From positions 310,001 to 374,000 of the forward strand of contig NKJC01000004.1 of the NCBI GenBank assembly GCA_002256435.1: a stretch of DNA of 64,000 bases, in the 5' to 3' direction. The translations under genes were made by a program, and so were the position numbers. The notes beneath the pieces are model-generated. The model saw nothing but the letters and a program-made list of their open reading frames with translations. It was not told the DNA's origin and ran no database searches. Source of the stretch: Chitinophagaceae bacterium BSSC1 (GTDB lineage: Bacteria; Bacteroidota; Bacteroidia; Chitinophagales; Chitinophagaceae). Positions 16,105 through 25,463 of this stretch are shown here, one piece after another. The first letter of the stretch is position 1. Each line of letters opens with the position of its first letter.

Positions 16105-16566
16105 TAATTCATAACCTTCGTCTACCAAAAGATTTCCTCCATCTGCCGCTGCAGTTGCTAATTCATCACACCGGTTGTTCATGGCATTATCGGCATGGCC
16201 CTTTACCCAAACAAATCTTAATTGAAAATCCTTTCTCAGGCGGTGGAAAATCATCCACAGGTCTTTGTTTTTCTTGCCTCCTTTAAAGTCTGTTTTGATC
16301 CAATTGTCCAACCATTTTTTTTCAACAGTATTCACTACATACTGACTATCTGTATAAATAGTAGCGGCAATATTTTTCTTATTTAGGGATTCTAATGCTT
16401 TAATCACAGCTAACAATTCCATTCTATTATTGGTAGTTAATCTGTAGCCACAGGACAATTCTTTTCTGGCTTGCCCCCAAATTAAGACTACTCCATAGCC
16501 CCCCCTTCCTGGGTTGCCTCTTGATGAACCGTCTGTATAAATGCGTAAAGGATGTTTTTCTTGCAT
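16090..16566 (-). CDS. rnhA: Ribonuclease HI
   Basis: A 158-residue cytoplasmic nuclease that cuts the RNA strand of RNA-DNA hybrids. The four catalytic acids are visible: Asp in IYTDGSSRGNPG, Glu in NNRMELLAV, Asp in IYTDSQYVVN, and Asp in NNRCDELA, with the catalytic His in KGHADNA. The basic handle segment WIKTDFKGGKKNKDLW is present, so this is the E. coli-like type. It lies nine bases downstream of the PhzF-like gene on the same strand, suggesting co-transcription. The final ESQK residues derive from a heptamer repeat. Confidence 0.93.
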   Translation of the reverse strand: MQEKHPLRIYTDGSSRGNPGRGGYGVVLIWGQARKELSCGYRLTTNNRMELLAVIKALESLNKKNIAATIYTDSQYVVNTVEKKWLDNWIKTDFKGGKKNKDLWMIFHRLRKDFQLRFVWVKGHADNAMNNRCDELATAAADGGNLLVDEGYELESQK

Positions 16567-16574
16567 ATTGGTAG

Positions 16575-17378
16575 CTACTCATTAATTTGAAATTGCCCTT
16601 TTAAATAGGTAACCGCCTTTCCTGTCATAGCAACGCGATTGCCCAATAATGCTACTTGTAAATGACCCTTTCTTGCAGATAATTGAATGGCGCTTAGGCT
16701 GGTTTTCTGAAAATGAGCTGCCCAATAAGGAGTCATGATAGTATGAGCAGAACCTGTAACAGGATCTTCATTAATCCCACTTTGCGGATAAAAACACCTA
16801 GATACAAAATCACTATCAAGACCTTTGGCAGTAGCAATAACGCCTCTTGCAGGAACCTTTGCTAATTTACTAAAGTCAGGGCTTAGATCTACTACTGCTT
16901 GTTGATTAGGCAGCACTACCATATAATCAAAAGAGGTTTTATATACAGGGACAATGCCAATACCCAATCCTTCAAAAAGACCATCTGGAATTTGTTCAAC
17001 CAATTCCGGAGGGTTGGATGGGAAGTTGAGTGTGATACTTTGATCTTCATTCCTAAAGACTTCTAATGGGCCACTTTTAGAATAAAAAATAATTTTATCA
17101 GAAGGGTAGTTTAAGATACTAAACAATACATGTGCAGAAGCAAGTGTTGCGTGTCCGCATAACTTCACTTCTGTTCCTGGTGTAAACCAACGGATATTAA
17201 AACCATCGGCCTGCGGCACAAAAAATACTGTTTCAGAAAGATTATTTTCTACTGCCAATTGCTGCATGGTTTCATCGGGCAGCCAAGTATCCAATGGACA
17301 AACGGCTGCAGGATTTCCTCCAAACAATTGATCAGAAAAGGCATCCACTACATAAATAGGATATTCCATCAGTTCCAT
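16575..17378 (-). CDS. PhzF-family isomerase-like protein
   Basis: 267 residues from the ATG at 17378. A start at 17369 (MEYPIYVVDAF) is equally possible, while the open frame up to 17414 adds a non-conserved leader. Family motifs are VVDAFSDQLFGGNPAAV at the N-terminus, NNLSETVFF with the proposed catalytic Glu, the GTEVKLCGHATLASAH segment, and GINEDPVTGSAHTIMTPYW near the C-terminus. This is the diaminopimelate-epimerase fold shared by PhzF and many uncharacterised isomerases. No phenazine genes are nearby, so a phenazine role is unlikely. It sits between the acyl-CoA carboxylase subunit and rnhA in a same-strand run. Confidence 0.85.
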   Translation of the reverse strand: MELMEYPIYVVDAFSDQLFGGNPAAVCPLDTWLPDETMQQLAVENNLSETVFFVPQADGFNIRWFTPGTEVKLCGHATLASAHVLFSILNYPSDKIIFYSKSGPLEVFRNEDQSITLNFPSNPPELVEQIPDGLFEGLGIGIVPVYKTSFDYMVVLPNQQAVVDLSPDFSKLAKVPARGVIATAKGLDSDFVSRCFYPQSGINEDPVTGSAHTIMTPYWAAHFQKTSLSAIQLSARKGHLQVALLGNRVAMTGKAVTYLKGQFQINE

Positions 17379-17446
17379 GCTTTTAATTCTAACAAAGAAA
17401 CTTAAATAGCACAAGAATTGAACAGTACGGATAAAAATATCTCAGA

Positions 17447-19075
17447 TTAAACTTGAAAGACCCCCGTTTTAAAGGCTTCCATATCCGGATTGTGATTGGC
17501 AGCGTTAATGGCTTGGGAAATCAGTGTTCTTGTTTCTGTTGGTTCTATAATGGCATCAACCCAAAGCCTAGCTGCGGCATAAAAAGGTGATGTTTGTTTT
17601 TCGTATTTATGTTTAATGGTATCTAATAATTTTTTTTCTTCTTCAGGGCTTATCACTTGCCCCTTGGCTTTTAGGGTACTTACTTGAATTTGTAATAGGG
17701 TATTGGCTGCTTGGTCTCCACCCATTACTGCAATTCTGGCCGATGGCCATGCATAAATAAACCTTGGATCATATGCCTTACCACACATGGCATAATTACC
17801 TGCGCCAAAACTATTTCCAATGATGATAGTGATTTTTGGTACCACTGAATTAGCAACTGCATTCACCAATTTTGCTCCGTCTTTGATAATGCCACTATGT
17901 TCGCTACGGCTACCTACCATAAACCCAGTAACGTCTTGCAAAAATACCAACGGAATCTTTTTTTGATTGCAATTCATGATAAATCGCGCAGCTTTATCGG
18001 CGCTATCATTATAGATAACACCACCAATTTGCATTTCACCTTTTTTGTTTTTACTTACCAAGCGTTGATTGGCTACAATACCTACAGACCAACCATCAAT
18101 TCTGGCATAGCCGCATAAAATAGATTTGCCATAATCTTGTTTAAACTGATCAAATTTACTTTCATCTACCAACCTTTCTATGATTTCCAACATATCATAG
18201 GGCTTGGCATTACCCACGGACATTTGACCTAAAATCTCTTCTGTTGGTTTTTGTGGAAGGGCTGGGGTTTTTCTATTGAATCCAGCTTTTGGCTTATCAC
18301 CTAAGCTTCCCATCAACAATTTAATATGTTCTAAACAGGCTTCTTCTGTAGGAAATTTGTAGTCTGCAATGCCACTGATTTCTGTATGTGTCACAGCCCC
18401 ACCAAGGGTTTCATTGTCAATATTTTCTCCAATTGCAGCTTTAACCAAATAAGAACCCGCCAAAAAAATACTACCATTACCTTCTACCATCAGTGTTTCA
18501 TCACTCATGATGGGAAGGTAGGCGCCACCAGCAACACAGGCCCCCATCACCGCTGCAATTTGGGTAATTCCCATGGCACTCATTCTAGCATTATTTCTAA
18601 AAATTCTACCAAAATGTTCCTTGTCTGGAAAAATTTCATCCTGCATGGGTAGGTATACCCCGGCACTGTCTACCAAGTAAATAATGGGCAATTTATTTTC
18701 CATGGCAATTTCTTGCATGCGCAAGTTTTTCTTACCCGTTATTGGAAACCAAGCACCAGCTTTTACGGTTTGATCATTGGCTACAATCACGGCTTGTTGA
18801 CCACTGATATAACCAATTCCAGCAACAGTTCCACCCGCAGGGCATCCTCCTTCGGCTTCATACATGTCAAATCCAGCAAATGCCCCAATTTCTATAAAGG
18901 GGCGTTCTTTGTCACAGAGATAATTAATTCTTTCTCGGGCACTCAGTTTATTGCGCTCCTTTTGTTTGGCCATGGATTTAGCACCACCACCCAAATGAAT
19001 TTGTTGTAAATGTTGATTGGTTTTACTAATCAATAGTTTCATCCAATCTTCATTTCTATTGTAGGTGGTATTCAT
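17447..19075 (-). CDS. Acyl-CoA carboxylase carboxyltransferase (beta) subunit, methylcrotonyl-CoA carboxylase-like
   Basis: A 542-residue crotonase-fold carboxyltransferase. The signature regions match the beta subunit of 3-methylcrotonyl-CoA carboxylase: GRIFRNNARMSAMGITQIAA, CVAGGAYLPIMSDETLMVEG, FLQDVTGFMVGSRSEHSGI, and NSFGAGNYAMCGKAYDPRF followed by VMGGDQAANTLL. It transfers CO2 from carboxybiotin to an acyl-CoA in leucine breakdown or a related pathway. The partner biotin carboxylase/BCCP subunit is not adjacent; the neighbours are a PhzF-like gene and rnhA downstream and a divergent GMC oxidoreductase. Length is typical. Assignment to methylcrotonyl- rather than propionyl- or geranyl-CoA is probable but not proven by sequence alone. 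Confidence 0.85.
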   Translation of the reverse strand: MNTTYNRNEDWMKLLISKTNQHLQQIHLGGGAKSMAKQKERNKLSARERINYLCDKERPFIEIGAFAGFDMYEAEGGCPAGGTVAGIGYISGQQAVIVANDQTVKAGAWFPITGKKNLRMQEIAMENKLPIIYLVDSAGVYLPMQDEIFPDKEHFGRIFRNNARMSAMGITQIAAVMGACVAGGAYLPIMSDETLMVEGNGSIFLAGSYLVKAAIGENIDNETLGGAVTHTEISGIADYKFPTEEACLEHIKLLMGSLGDKPKAGFNRKTPALPQKPTEEILGQMSVGNAKPYDMLEIIERLVDESKFDQFKQDYGKSILCGYARIDGWSVGIVANQRLVSKNKKGEMQIGGVIYNDSADKAARFIMNCNQKKIPLVFLQDVTGFMVGSRSEHSGIIKDGAKLVNAVANSVVPKITIIIGNSFGAGNYAMCGKAYDPRFIYAWPSARIAVMGGDQAANTLLQIQVSTLKAKGQVISPEEEKKLLDTIKHKYEKQTSPFYAAARLWVDAIIEPTETRTLISQAINAANHNPDMEAFKTGVFQV

Positions 19076-19190
19076 ATGCGAACATTTGTTAGTATGGCAA
19101 ATATAGGGGCAAGTGATGGCTTATGGCTCAAAGCTAGCTTTGATTTTAACGCAATATTAGTAGCTGCAGTAATTGAACTATATTTATACT

Positions 19191-20792
19191 ATGTCGTACG
19201 ATTATATTATAGTGGGGTCCGGTTCTGCAGGTGCTGTTTTGGCCAATAGATTAAGTGAGCAGAAGTCTAACAAAGTATTACTCATTGAAGCTGGAAAACC
19301 AGATAAGAAATTAGAAATTCATATTCCAGGGGCTTATACTAAACTAAACCATAGCGATGTTGATTGGGCCTTCTGGACGGAAGCGCAAGAACATGTCTTG
19401 GGCAGAAAAATTTTTATTCCTAGGGGTAAAACTTTAGGAGGTAGCAGTTCTACCAACGCCATGGCCTATGTTAGAGGCAATAAGGCTGATTTTGATGAGT
19501 GGGCATCTTTGGGGAACCCTGGTTGGGATTATGCATCTGTGTTGCCGCTTTTTAAAAAGTCCGAATCCAATGAGCAGTTGGGTGAGCCTTATCATGGTCA
19601 AGAAGGTTTGTTAAATGTTACTTTTTCCAAACAACCCTCTGAGCTAGCGGCTGTTTTTATAGACGCTTGCAAAGAAAATGGGATTCCTGAAAATCCTGAT
19701 TACAATGGTGAAGATCAAATAGGTGCCAGCCTTTTACAATTCACCATTAAAAACAATCAACGTCATAGTACGGCAAAGGCTTTTTTAAAACCAGTGATGA
19801 ACAGGCCAAATCTCACTGTGAGAACGGGTACTTTGGTAAAAAGGGTCATTATTGAAGACGGGGCAGCAGTAGGAGTTGAAGTGTTAACACACGATAGCAA
19901 TTCAGAAAGAATTAATTGTAACAAAGAAGTCATTCTTTGTGCGGGTGCTTTGCAATCGCCACAGCTACTTATGCTTTCAGGAATTGGAGACCAAGCTGAA
20001 TTAAGAATGCATGGAATTGATGTACTAAAACACCTTCCTGGTGTTGGTAAAAATCTGCAAGACCATGTATGGTCTGGGGTGAGTGGCTTATCCAATCTGC
20101 CTACAGGTAATAGCCTAATCAAGCCTTGGAAAATGTTCAAAGCTTTAATGCAACACCAGTTGTTCAAAAAAGGCCCCTTGGGAAACAGCCCTTTAGAAGC
20201 CAATGCTTTTATAAAATCGGATGAATCATTGGAAAGACCCGATATACAACTTCATTTTGCTCCCATTGGTATTGCGGATGATTATACTACAGATATTTAT
20301 CGATTAGAAACCTTTGCTAAACAAGACGGGTTTGGGATTTTATCTATCTTAATTAGACCAGAAAGTAGGGGATACATAGCTTTAAACAGTGCCAATCCAA
20401 AGGAAGCACCCATTATTCAACCCAATTTGCTCAGTAGCCCCAAAGACAGGGAAATTTTGTTAAAAGCTTTAAAACAATCTATAGCCATTGTCAATACTGA
20501 CAGCTTTAAATCAATTTGCCCAGATGGAGTGGCTTTTCCGGCCCAACCTGCCAGTGATGAGCAACTAATGGAACATATTCTCAAAAGTCTTGAAACCCTG
20601 TATCATCCTGTTGGTACTTGTAAAATGGGTCAGGACGCCATGTCGGTGGTTGATCCCAGTCTGCAAGTAATAGGAATTAGGAAATTACGGGTGGCCGATG
20701 CTTCCATCATGCCCACCATAGTTTCTGGAAATACCAATGCCGCAGTTATCATGATTGGTGAAAAAGCGGCAGAATTGGTATTAGCCCAATAA
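19191..20792 (+). CDS. GMC-family FAD-dependent oxidoreductase, choline-dehydrogenase-like
   Basis: 533 residues from the ATG at 19191 (an upstream ATG at 19173 adds six residues before the dinucleotide-binding fold). The N-terminus YDYIIVGSGSAGAVLANRL is the FAD-binding GxGxxG, and the GMC signature 1 is at RGKTLGGSSSTNAMAYVRG. Signature 2 is GALQSPQLLMLSGIG. The C-terminal active-site His and Asn are in YHPVGTCKMG and VSGNTNAAVIMIGEKAA. It oxidises an alcohol, perhaps choline or another primary alcohol, and passes electrons to an acceptor. There is no signal peptide, and no betaine genes are close, so the substrate is open. Confidence 0.88.
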   Translation: MSYDYIIVGSGSAGAVLANRLSEQKSNKVLLIEAGKPDKKLEIHIPGAYTKLNHSDVDWAFWTEAQEHVLGRKIFIPRGKTLGGSSSTNAMAYVRGNKADFDEWASLGNPGWDYASVLPLFKKSESNEQLGEPYHGQEGLLNVTFSKQPSELAAVFIDACKENGIPENPDYNGEDQIGASLLQFTIKNNQRHSTAKAFLKPVMNRPNLTVRTGTLVKRVIIEDGAAVGVEVLTHDSNSERINCNKEVILCAGALQSPQLLMLSGIGDQAELRMHGIDVLKHLPGVGKNLQDHVWSGVSGLSNLPTGNSLIKPWKMFKALMQHQLFKKGPLGNSPLEANAFIKSDESLERPDIQLHFAPIGIADDYTTDIYRLETFAKQDGFGILSILIRPESRGYIALNSANPKEAPIIQPNLLSSPKDREILLKALKQSIAIVNTDSFKSICPDGVAFPAQPASDEQLMEHILKSLETLYHPVGTCKMGQDAMSVVDPSLQVIGIRKLRVADASIMPTIVSGNTNAAVIMIGEKAAELVLAQ

Positions 20793-20809
20793 ATTTGGTA
20801 TTTATTGTG

Positions 20810-20840
20810 TTTGAAATACACATTGTTTTAATTAGCTTTA
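20810..20840 (+). promoter_or_regulatory. Promoter of malQ
   Basis: TTTG (20810-20813), 19 bases, TAGCTTTA (20833-20840). This is a seven-of-eight match including perfect spacing, placed 19 bases upstream of the TTG codon at 20860. It leaves no room for an upstream ATG and so supports the unusual start. Confidence 0.65.
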
Positions 20841-20859
20841 CAGTACAAAAACGAGGACC

Positions 20860-23709
20860 TTGGATACGGAAAAAAAGAGGATTGCAAAATCGCCTGTAAA
20901 GCCAGCGGTAAAAAAAGCTACACCCAAGAAAGTGGTAGCCAAAGCACCTGCAAAAAAATCAGCCAAAACAACAATAGCATTGGACAAGTCTAGTAGTGTA
21001 AACCTACAAACTATTGTGTTCCAATTGAGATACCATACTATATATGGACAATCCATTTTAGTAACCGGAAATCATCCATTGTTGGGGGGCGGGGATTTGC
21101 AAAAAGCAATTCCTTTACAATATCAAAATGATGATTTATGGGCCGTATCCATTGACTTTGGATCCAATGGCTTAGACCAAGAATTGCAGTACCAATACAT
21201 ATTGCAAAATGCAGATGGTTCCAATAGCATAGATGCTGGAAATGATAAGCGAATAGTGCCTGGCCAATGGAATTGTTCTCATCTAATTGGTATAGATTCT
21301 TGGAATTTTGGTGGGTATTTTGAAAACGCATTCTATACTGAACCCTTTGCTAATGTGTTGTTGAAGGCCAATAGGACCCCTGTTTCACTTTCTGTTCCTA
21401 AAAAAACTACCCATGTTTTTAAAGTAAAAACGCCACTACTTCCCAAGGGGCAAACAGTATGTTTATTAGGTAGTAGCAAGGGGTTAAACAAATGGGAAAC
21501 AGATAAACCCATTTTGCTTGCTAGACAAGAAGGTGATGCTTATTATAGCGTTTCCTTAGACCTTTCAAAAGAAATCTTTCCCATGGCATATAAGTATGGG
21601 ATTTATGATACAGAGACCAAGCAATTTTTACAATTTGAACAGGGCAATAACCGAGTTTTATATGAGATTAACTTACCTGATCAACAAACTTTAATTCATG
21701 ATGGATTCATGGTGCTCCCCAATTTAAATTGGAAAGGAGCAGGTGTGGCCATTCCTGTTTTTAGTTTAAGAACAGAGAAAAGTTTGGGTGTTGGAGAATT
21801 TACAGATCTTAAAGTGTTGGTAGATTGGGCAAAGCAAGTAGGGTTGAAAATGATTCAAATTTTGCCTGTTAATGATACCACGGCTACCCATACTTGGACA
21901 GATTCTTATCCCTATGCGGCCATTTCTGCTTTTGCCTTACATCCTATGTTTTTAAACTTGGATCTATTGGCTGACAAGAAAACAAAACCATCATTAGATA
22001 GGATTAAAAGAGAACACGCAGGTTTGAATGAATTAGATGAGGTGGATTATGAAACCGTGAATCAAATTAAACTTGAATTTCTACGTGAGGTATTTGTTGC
22101 TCAAAAGTCAAGCTTTCAGAAAAATGCAGATTTTGTCAGTTATTTTAAATTGAACAAACATTGGTTAGAACCCTATAGCGTATTTTGTTATCTCCGCGAT
22201 AATTATGGCACAGCCGATTTTAATCAATGGCCAGCCTATCAACACTATCATGAAGCGGAAATTGCAGAACTAATCCAAGATGGATCAGATGCTTATGAAG
22301 GAATTTGTTTCCATTATTTTATACAATACCAGCTCCATTTACAACTTAAATCTGCCACTGAATACGCACACCAAAATGGGATTATTGTAAAAGGGGATAT
22401 CCCAATTGGTATTTATCGCTATGGCGCTGACGCATGGCAACATCCTGAATTGTATCACATGGAAATGCAAGCAGGAGCTCCACCAGATGGTTTTGCCATT
22501 AAGGGACAGAATTGGGGATTCCCCACATACAATTGGCAAAAAATGTTGGAGAATGGCTTTGCTTGGTGGAAACAAAGATTTGAGCAAATGCATTACTATT
22601 TTGATGCATTTAGAATTGACCATATTCTTGGATTTTTTAGAATTTGGAGTATTCCTATGGATGCGGTTGAGGGCATAATGGGTTATTTTGTGCCTGCCAT
22701 TCCTATTCATATTAATGAATTTAATAGCAAGCATATTTGGTTTGATTTTTATAGGTATACCAGTCCTTATATCACCGAAAATATTTTATGGGAGATCTTC
22801 GGATATGAGAATGAAACGGTAAAACAACAGTTTCTAGAAAAAGATGGATATGGAGGATACAAACTTCAAACTGCCTTTAATAACCAGCGAAAAGTAGAAG
22901 CTCATTTTAGAGCACTACCTAGTGATGATTACCATCAGAAACTAAAACAAGGGTTGTATGATTTGATTAGCAATGTGCTATTATTTGAAGTAAAGGGTTC
23001 ACAAGGTCAGCAATTCCATTTTAGAATTGGAATGGATTCAACCAGTTCTTTCCGCAACTTAGATAGTCATACCCAAGCGGAATTAAAAAGTCTGTACTTA
23101 GATTATTTCTATAAAAGACAGGACGATTTCTGGAAGCAGGAAGCTATGCAAAAGTTACCAGCATTGAAAAGGGTCACCAATATGTTGGTTTGTGGAGAAG
23201 ATTTAGGAATGGTGCCTTCCTGTGTGCCAGATGTGATGCAACAACTGGGTTTACTAAGTTTAGAAATTCAAAGAATGCCCAAAGATTCCCAAAAGCAATT
23301 TTTCCATCCCAATGATGCACCATATCTAAGTGTGGTTACACCATCTACCCATGACATGAGTACCATTAGAGGTTGGTGGGAAGAAGATAGAACGGCTACG
23401 CAACAGTTTTATAATTCAGAATTAGGTCAGTGGGGTGAAGCACCATTTTTCTGTGAAGCATGGATCAACAAAGCGGTGGTTTTACAGCACCTTTATTCAC
23501 CTGCCATGTGGAGTGTGTTTCAATTGCAAGATTTGCTGGGAATGGATGTTACGTTGCGTAGGGAGAATCCCAATGATGAAAGAATTAATATACCAGCCAA
23601 TCCACAACATTATTGGAGGTATCGCATGCAAATGACTTTGGAACAACTCATGGAAGCAACTAACTTTAATGAAAGTTTTGCCCAGTCTATAACAGCTAGT
23701 GGCAGATAG
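20860..23709 (+). CDS. malQ: 4-alpha-glucanotransferase (GH77, DPE2-type) with two CBM20 domains
   Basis: 949 residues starting at TTG; there is no in-frame ATG between the upstream stop at 20833 and the conserved region. Domain order: a Lys/Ala/Pro-rich basic tail (about 1-45), a first CBM20 starch-binding domain (about 50-150), a second (about 180-280), then a GH77 catalytic domain with the insertion typical of plant DPE2 and Bacteroides enzymes. Catalytic elements are DAFRIDHILGFFRIW (nucleophile Asp), CGEDLGMVP (acid/base Glu) and THDMSTIRGWW (stabilising Asp). It transfers glucan chains between maltose or malto-oligosaccharides and glycogen in the cytoplasm. The basic tail is not part of the usual family. 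The dipeptide epimerase gene follows after 30 bases, probably co-transcribed. Confidence 0.92.
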   Translation: MDTEKKRIAKSPVKPAVKKATPKKVVAKAPAKKSAKTTIALDKSSSVNLQTIVFQLRYHTIYGQSILVTGNHPLLGGGDLQKAIPLQYQNDDLWAVSIDFGSNGLDQELQYQYILQNADGSNSIDAGNDKRIVPGQWNCSHLIGIDSWNFGGYFENAFYTEPFANVLLKANRTPVSLSVPKKTTHVFKVKTPLLPKGQTVCLLGSSKGLNKWETDKPILLARQEGDAYYSVSLDLSKEIFPMAYKYGIYDTETKQFLQFEQGNNRVLYEINLPDQQTLIHDGFMVLPNLNWKGAGVAIPVFSLRTEKSLGVGEFTDLKVLVDWAKQVGLKMIQILPVNDTTATHTWTDSYPYAAISAFALHPMFLNLDLLADKKTKPSLDRIKREHAGLNELDEVDYETVNQIKLEFLREVFVAQKSSFQKNADFVSYFKLNKHWLEPYSVFCYLRDNYGTADFNQWPAYQHYHEAEIAELIQDGSDAYEGICFHYFIQYQLHLQLKSATEYAHQNGIIVKGDIPIGIYRYGADAWQHPELYHMEMQAGAPPDGFAIKGQNWGFPTYNWQKMLENGFAWWKQRFEQMHYYFDAFRIDHILGFFRIWSIPMDAVEGIMGYFVPAIPIHINEFNSKHIWFDFYRYTSPYITENILWEIFGYENETVKQQFLEKDGYGGYKLQTAFNNQRKVEAHFRALPSDDYHQKLKQGLYDLISNVLLFEVKGSQGQQFHFRIGMDSTSSFRNLDSHTQAELKSLYLDYFYKRQDDFWKQEAMQKLPALKRVTNMLVCGEDLGMVPSCVPDVMQQLGLLSLEIQRMPKDSQKQFFHPNDAPYLSVVTPSTHDMSTIRGWWEEDRTATQQFYNSELGQWGEAPFFCEAWINKAVVLQHLYSPAMWSVFQLQDLLGMDVTLRRENPNDERINIPANPQHYWRYRMQMTLEQLMEATNFNESFAQSITASGR

Positions 23710-23739
23710 TTACCCGTTGAATGTTTTAAACATCTTGGC

Positions 23740-24756
23740 ATGATATTGCAATATTGGCAAAAGGAACTCCCATTTAAATACCCGTTTACTATTTCTAATG
23801 GCAGAACCAAAACCCATCAACCATCCTTGGTGGTGGCACTTTCTATTGGAAATTTTACAGGTTTTGGAGAAGCCCCTGCCATTGCCTATTACCATATTAC
23901 GGTAGAACAGATGGTGGCCGATTTGGAATCTAAAAAGCAAATGGTTGAAAAATTTGCACTTACAGATCCCGAAAGATATTGGCATTATTTGCATCATTTG
24001 TTTCCAGAGAATCCATTCTTAGTATGTGCTTTAGACATGGCCGCATGGGATTTGTTTGGTCAAATGAAGGGAAAGAAACTCTATCAGTTATGGAATACCC
24101 AGTGGGAAAACACACCTGTAACTGATTATACCATTGGCATTGACAGTATTGAAAAAATGCTGTTCAAAATGAAAGAGCAACCATGGCCAATTTATAAAGT
24201 GAAATTGGGTACAGATCAAGATATAGCCATTATCAAAGCATTAAGGGCTGCAACAGATGCTGTTTTAAGAGTGGATGCCAATGCGGGATGGACTTTGGAG
24301 GAAGCCAGAGAAAAGATTCCTCAATTAGCAGAATTAGGGGTTGAGATGATTGAACAGCCGCTTGCCAAAGACAATTGGGAAGGCATGCAACAATTATATC
24401 AAGAATCTCAGTTGCCTTTATTTGCAGATGAATCCTGTGTATTTGAACAAGATGTGTTGCGTTGTGCCAATCATTTTCATGGAATCAATATCAAATTGAC
24501 AAAGTGTAGCGGTCTTACCCCAGCTAGAAGAATGATTGCAAAAGGCAGGGAATTGGGAATGAAAATTATGATGGGGAGTATGAATGAATCAAGTATTGGA
24601 GCCGCAGCCGTGGCCAATTTTCTACCCCAACTAGACTATGTAGACATGGATGGGCCATTGTTATTAAGCCAAGATATGGCATCCGGCATTCATTTTGACT
24701 ATGGTGCCGTAACCTTAGGCGGGTCAGCAGGACTAGGCGTTAGGGTTCAATTCTAA
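23740..24756 (+). CDS. Dipeptide epimerase (L-Ala-D/L-Glu epimerase type)
   Basis: A 338-residue enolase-superfamily enzyme of the muconate-lactonising subgroup. Both acid/base lysines (IYKVKLG and INIKLTKCSG) are present, as are the metal ligands Asp in RVDANAGW, Glu in MIEQPL and Asp in FADESC, together with the MDGPLL segment that binds the dipeptide alpha-amino group in epimerases. It should epimerise dipeptides such as L-Ala-L/D-Glu, usually for recycling of murein peptides, in the cytoplasm. The murein link fits mltG and the L,D-transpeptidase-like gene elsewhere in the window, but those are not adjacent. Specificity beyond dipeptides is an inference. Confidence 0.87.
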   Translation: MILQYWQKELPFKYPFTISNGRTKTHQPSLVVALSIGNFTGFGEAPAIAYYHITVEQMVADLESKKQMVEKFALTDPERYWHYLHHLFPENPFLVCALDMAAWDLFGQMKGKKLYQLWNTQWENTPVTDYTIGIDSIEKMLFKMKEQPWPIYKVKLGTDQDIAIIKALRAATDAVLRVDANAGWTLEEAREKIPQLAELGVEMIEQPLAKDNWEGMQQLYQESQLPLFADESCVFEQDVLRCANHFHGINIKLTKCSGLTPARRMIAKGRELGMKIMMGSMNESSIGAAAVANFLPQLDYVDMDGPLLLSQDMASGIHFDYGAVTLGGSAGLGVRVQF

Positions 24757-24837
24757 CATAAATTAAAGCGGTTGCGCTCTTACTAGAATAGCCCTGTGTA
24801 AACACTTAAAAAATTATCCATCAGTGATACAAATAAA

Positions 24838-24869
24838 AGAGGCTGACTCAAATTGTTGAGACAGCCTCT
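24838..24869 (+). terminator. Hairpin after the dipeptide epimerase gene
   Basis: Inverted repeat AGAGGCTG (24838-24845) and CAGCCTCT (24862-24869) with an inner CTCAA/TTGAG pairing. Only a weak T-run follows, so termination may be inefficient; the arrangement fits either strand. Confidence 0.55.
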
Positions 24870-24875
24870 ATGTTT

Positions 24876-24902
24876 CATTGGGGTACCGGGGTTACGGGCC
24901 GG
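24876..24902 (+). repeat. G-rich repeat flanking the unknown membrane gene, left copy
   Basis: CATTGGGGTACCGGGGTTAC (and on) resembles CATTGGGGGTACGTTTGGGT (and on) at 25461-25490. The two copies sit just outside and at the start of the 178-residue membrane-protein gene in the same orientation. About 20 of 24 positions agree if small gaps are allowed (aligned by eye). Confidence 0.4.
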
Positions 24903-24926
24903 TTTATTTTATGATAAACAATAGTG

Positions 24927-25463
24927 TCAGTACTTGGAAATCTGATTCACCATTGGATTCATCTCATAGGCATACTCCAAATCTTGGAGTCTTTTTTGCT
25001 GGTCCTTTCTCTGAAAATATAGTTTGGTTAAACCATACACGGAGAATAGGATTTGTACTCCCACAAACAATTGAAATAGGATAATCGCCATGTCATTCAT
25101 GGTTCTCCATCTTTCAAAATTTGGACTCATGATGGGGTAGTACCTCCATTCACGGTTAATAGGGGGGGTATAAGTGTAAATCATCAAAATGCCAAGCATT
25201 AAAAATACAGAGCTCAGGATATGTAACCATGAGATGATAATGCTTCTGGATTCATTTTCTCTGAAGTGTTTATGGAGTAAGTAGGGAACTCCAATCAGGG
25301 CAATGAAAAGGATGGCACTTGTCAAAAAGCTCAACACGTAATACGTGTTATCAAAGAAGAACAGGACCATTTGTACTGGAGCCGTAAAGCTAGCCAGCCA
25401 GGTATATACCATGGGGGTAAGCCACAATATATGTTCTCCACGAACATTGTCTGTGTTTAACAT
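24927..25463 (-). CDS. Membrane protein of unknown function
   Basis: A 178-residue protein I do not recognise. Four transmembrane helices are visible: around WLTPMVYTWLASFTAPVQMV, SFLTSAILFIALIGVPYLL, WLHILSSVFLMLGILMIYTY, and IILFQLFVGVQILFSVYGLT. The C-terminus is a short charged tail with a possible coiled coil (QRKDQQKRLQDLEYAYEMN). There is no signal peptide or catalytic motif. The layout, with paired helices and Trp/Tyr-rich loops, recalls respiratory membrane subunits, but nothing specific supports that. The gene is isolated, oriented against its neighbours, and flanked by similar G-rich repeats. Confidence 0.7.
   Translation of the reverse strand: MLNTDNVRGEHILWLTPMVYTWLASFTAPVQMVLFFFDNTYYVLSFLTSAILFIALIGVPYLLHKHFRENESRSIIISWLHILSSVFLMLGILMIYTYTPPINREWRYYPIMSPNFERWRTMNDMAIILFQLFVGVQILFSVYGLTKLYFQRKDQQKRLQDLEYAYEMNPMVNQISKY

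Noticed and set aside
19763..20203. Reverse-strand open frame of 146 codons inside the GMC oxidoreductase gene
   Set aside because: Antisense shadow; the forward frame carries the conserved GMC signature across this interval.
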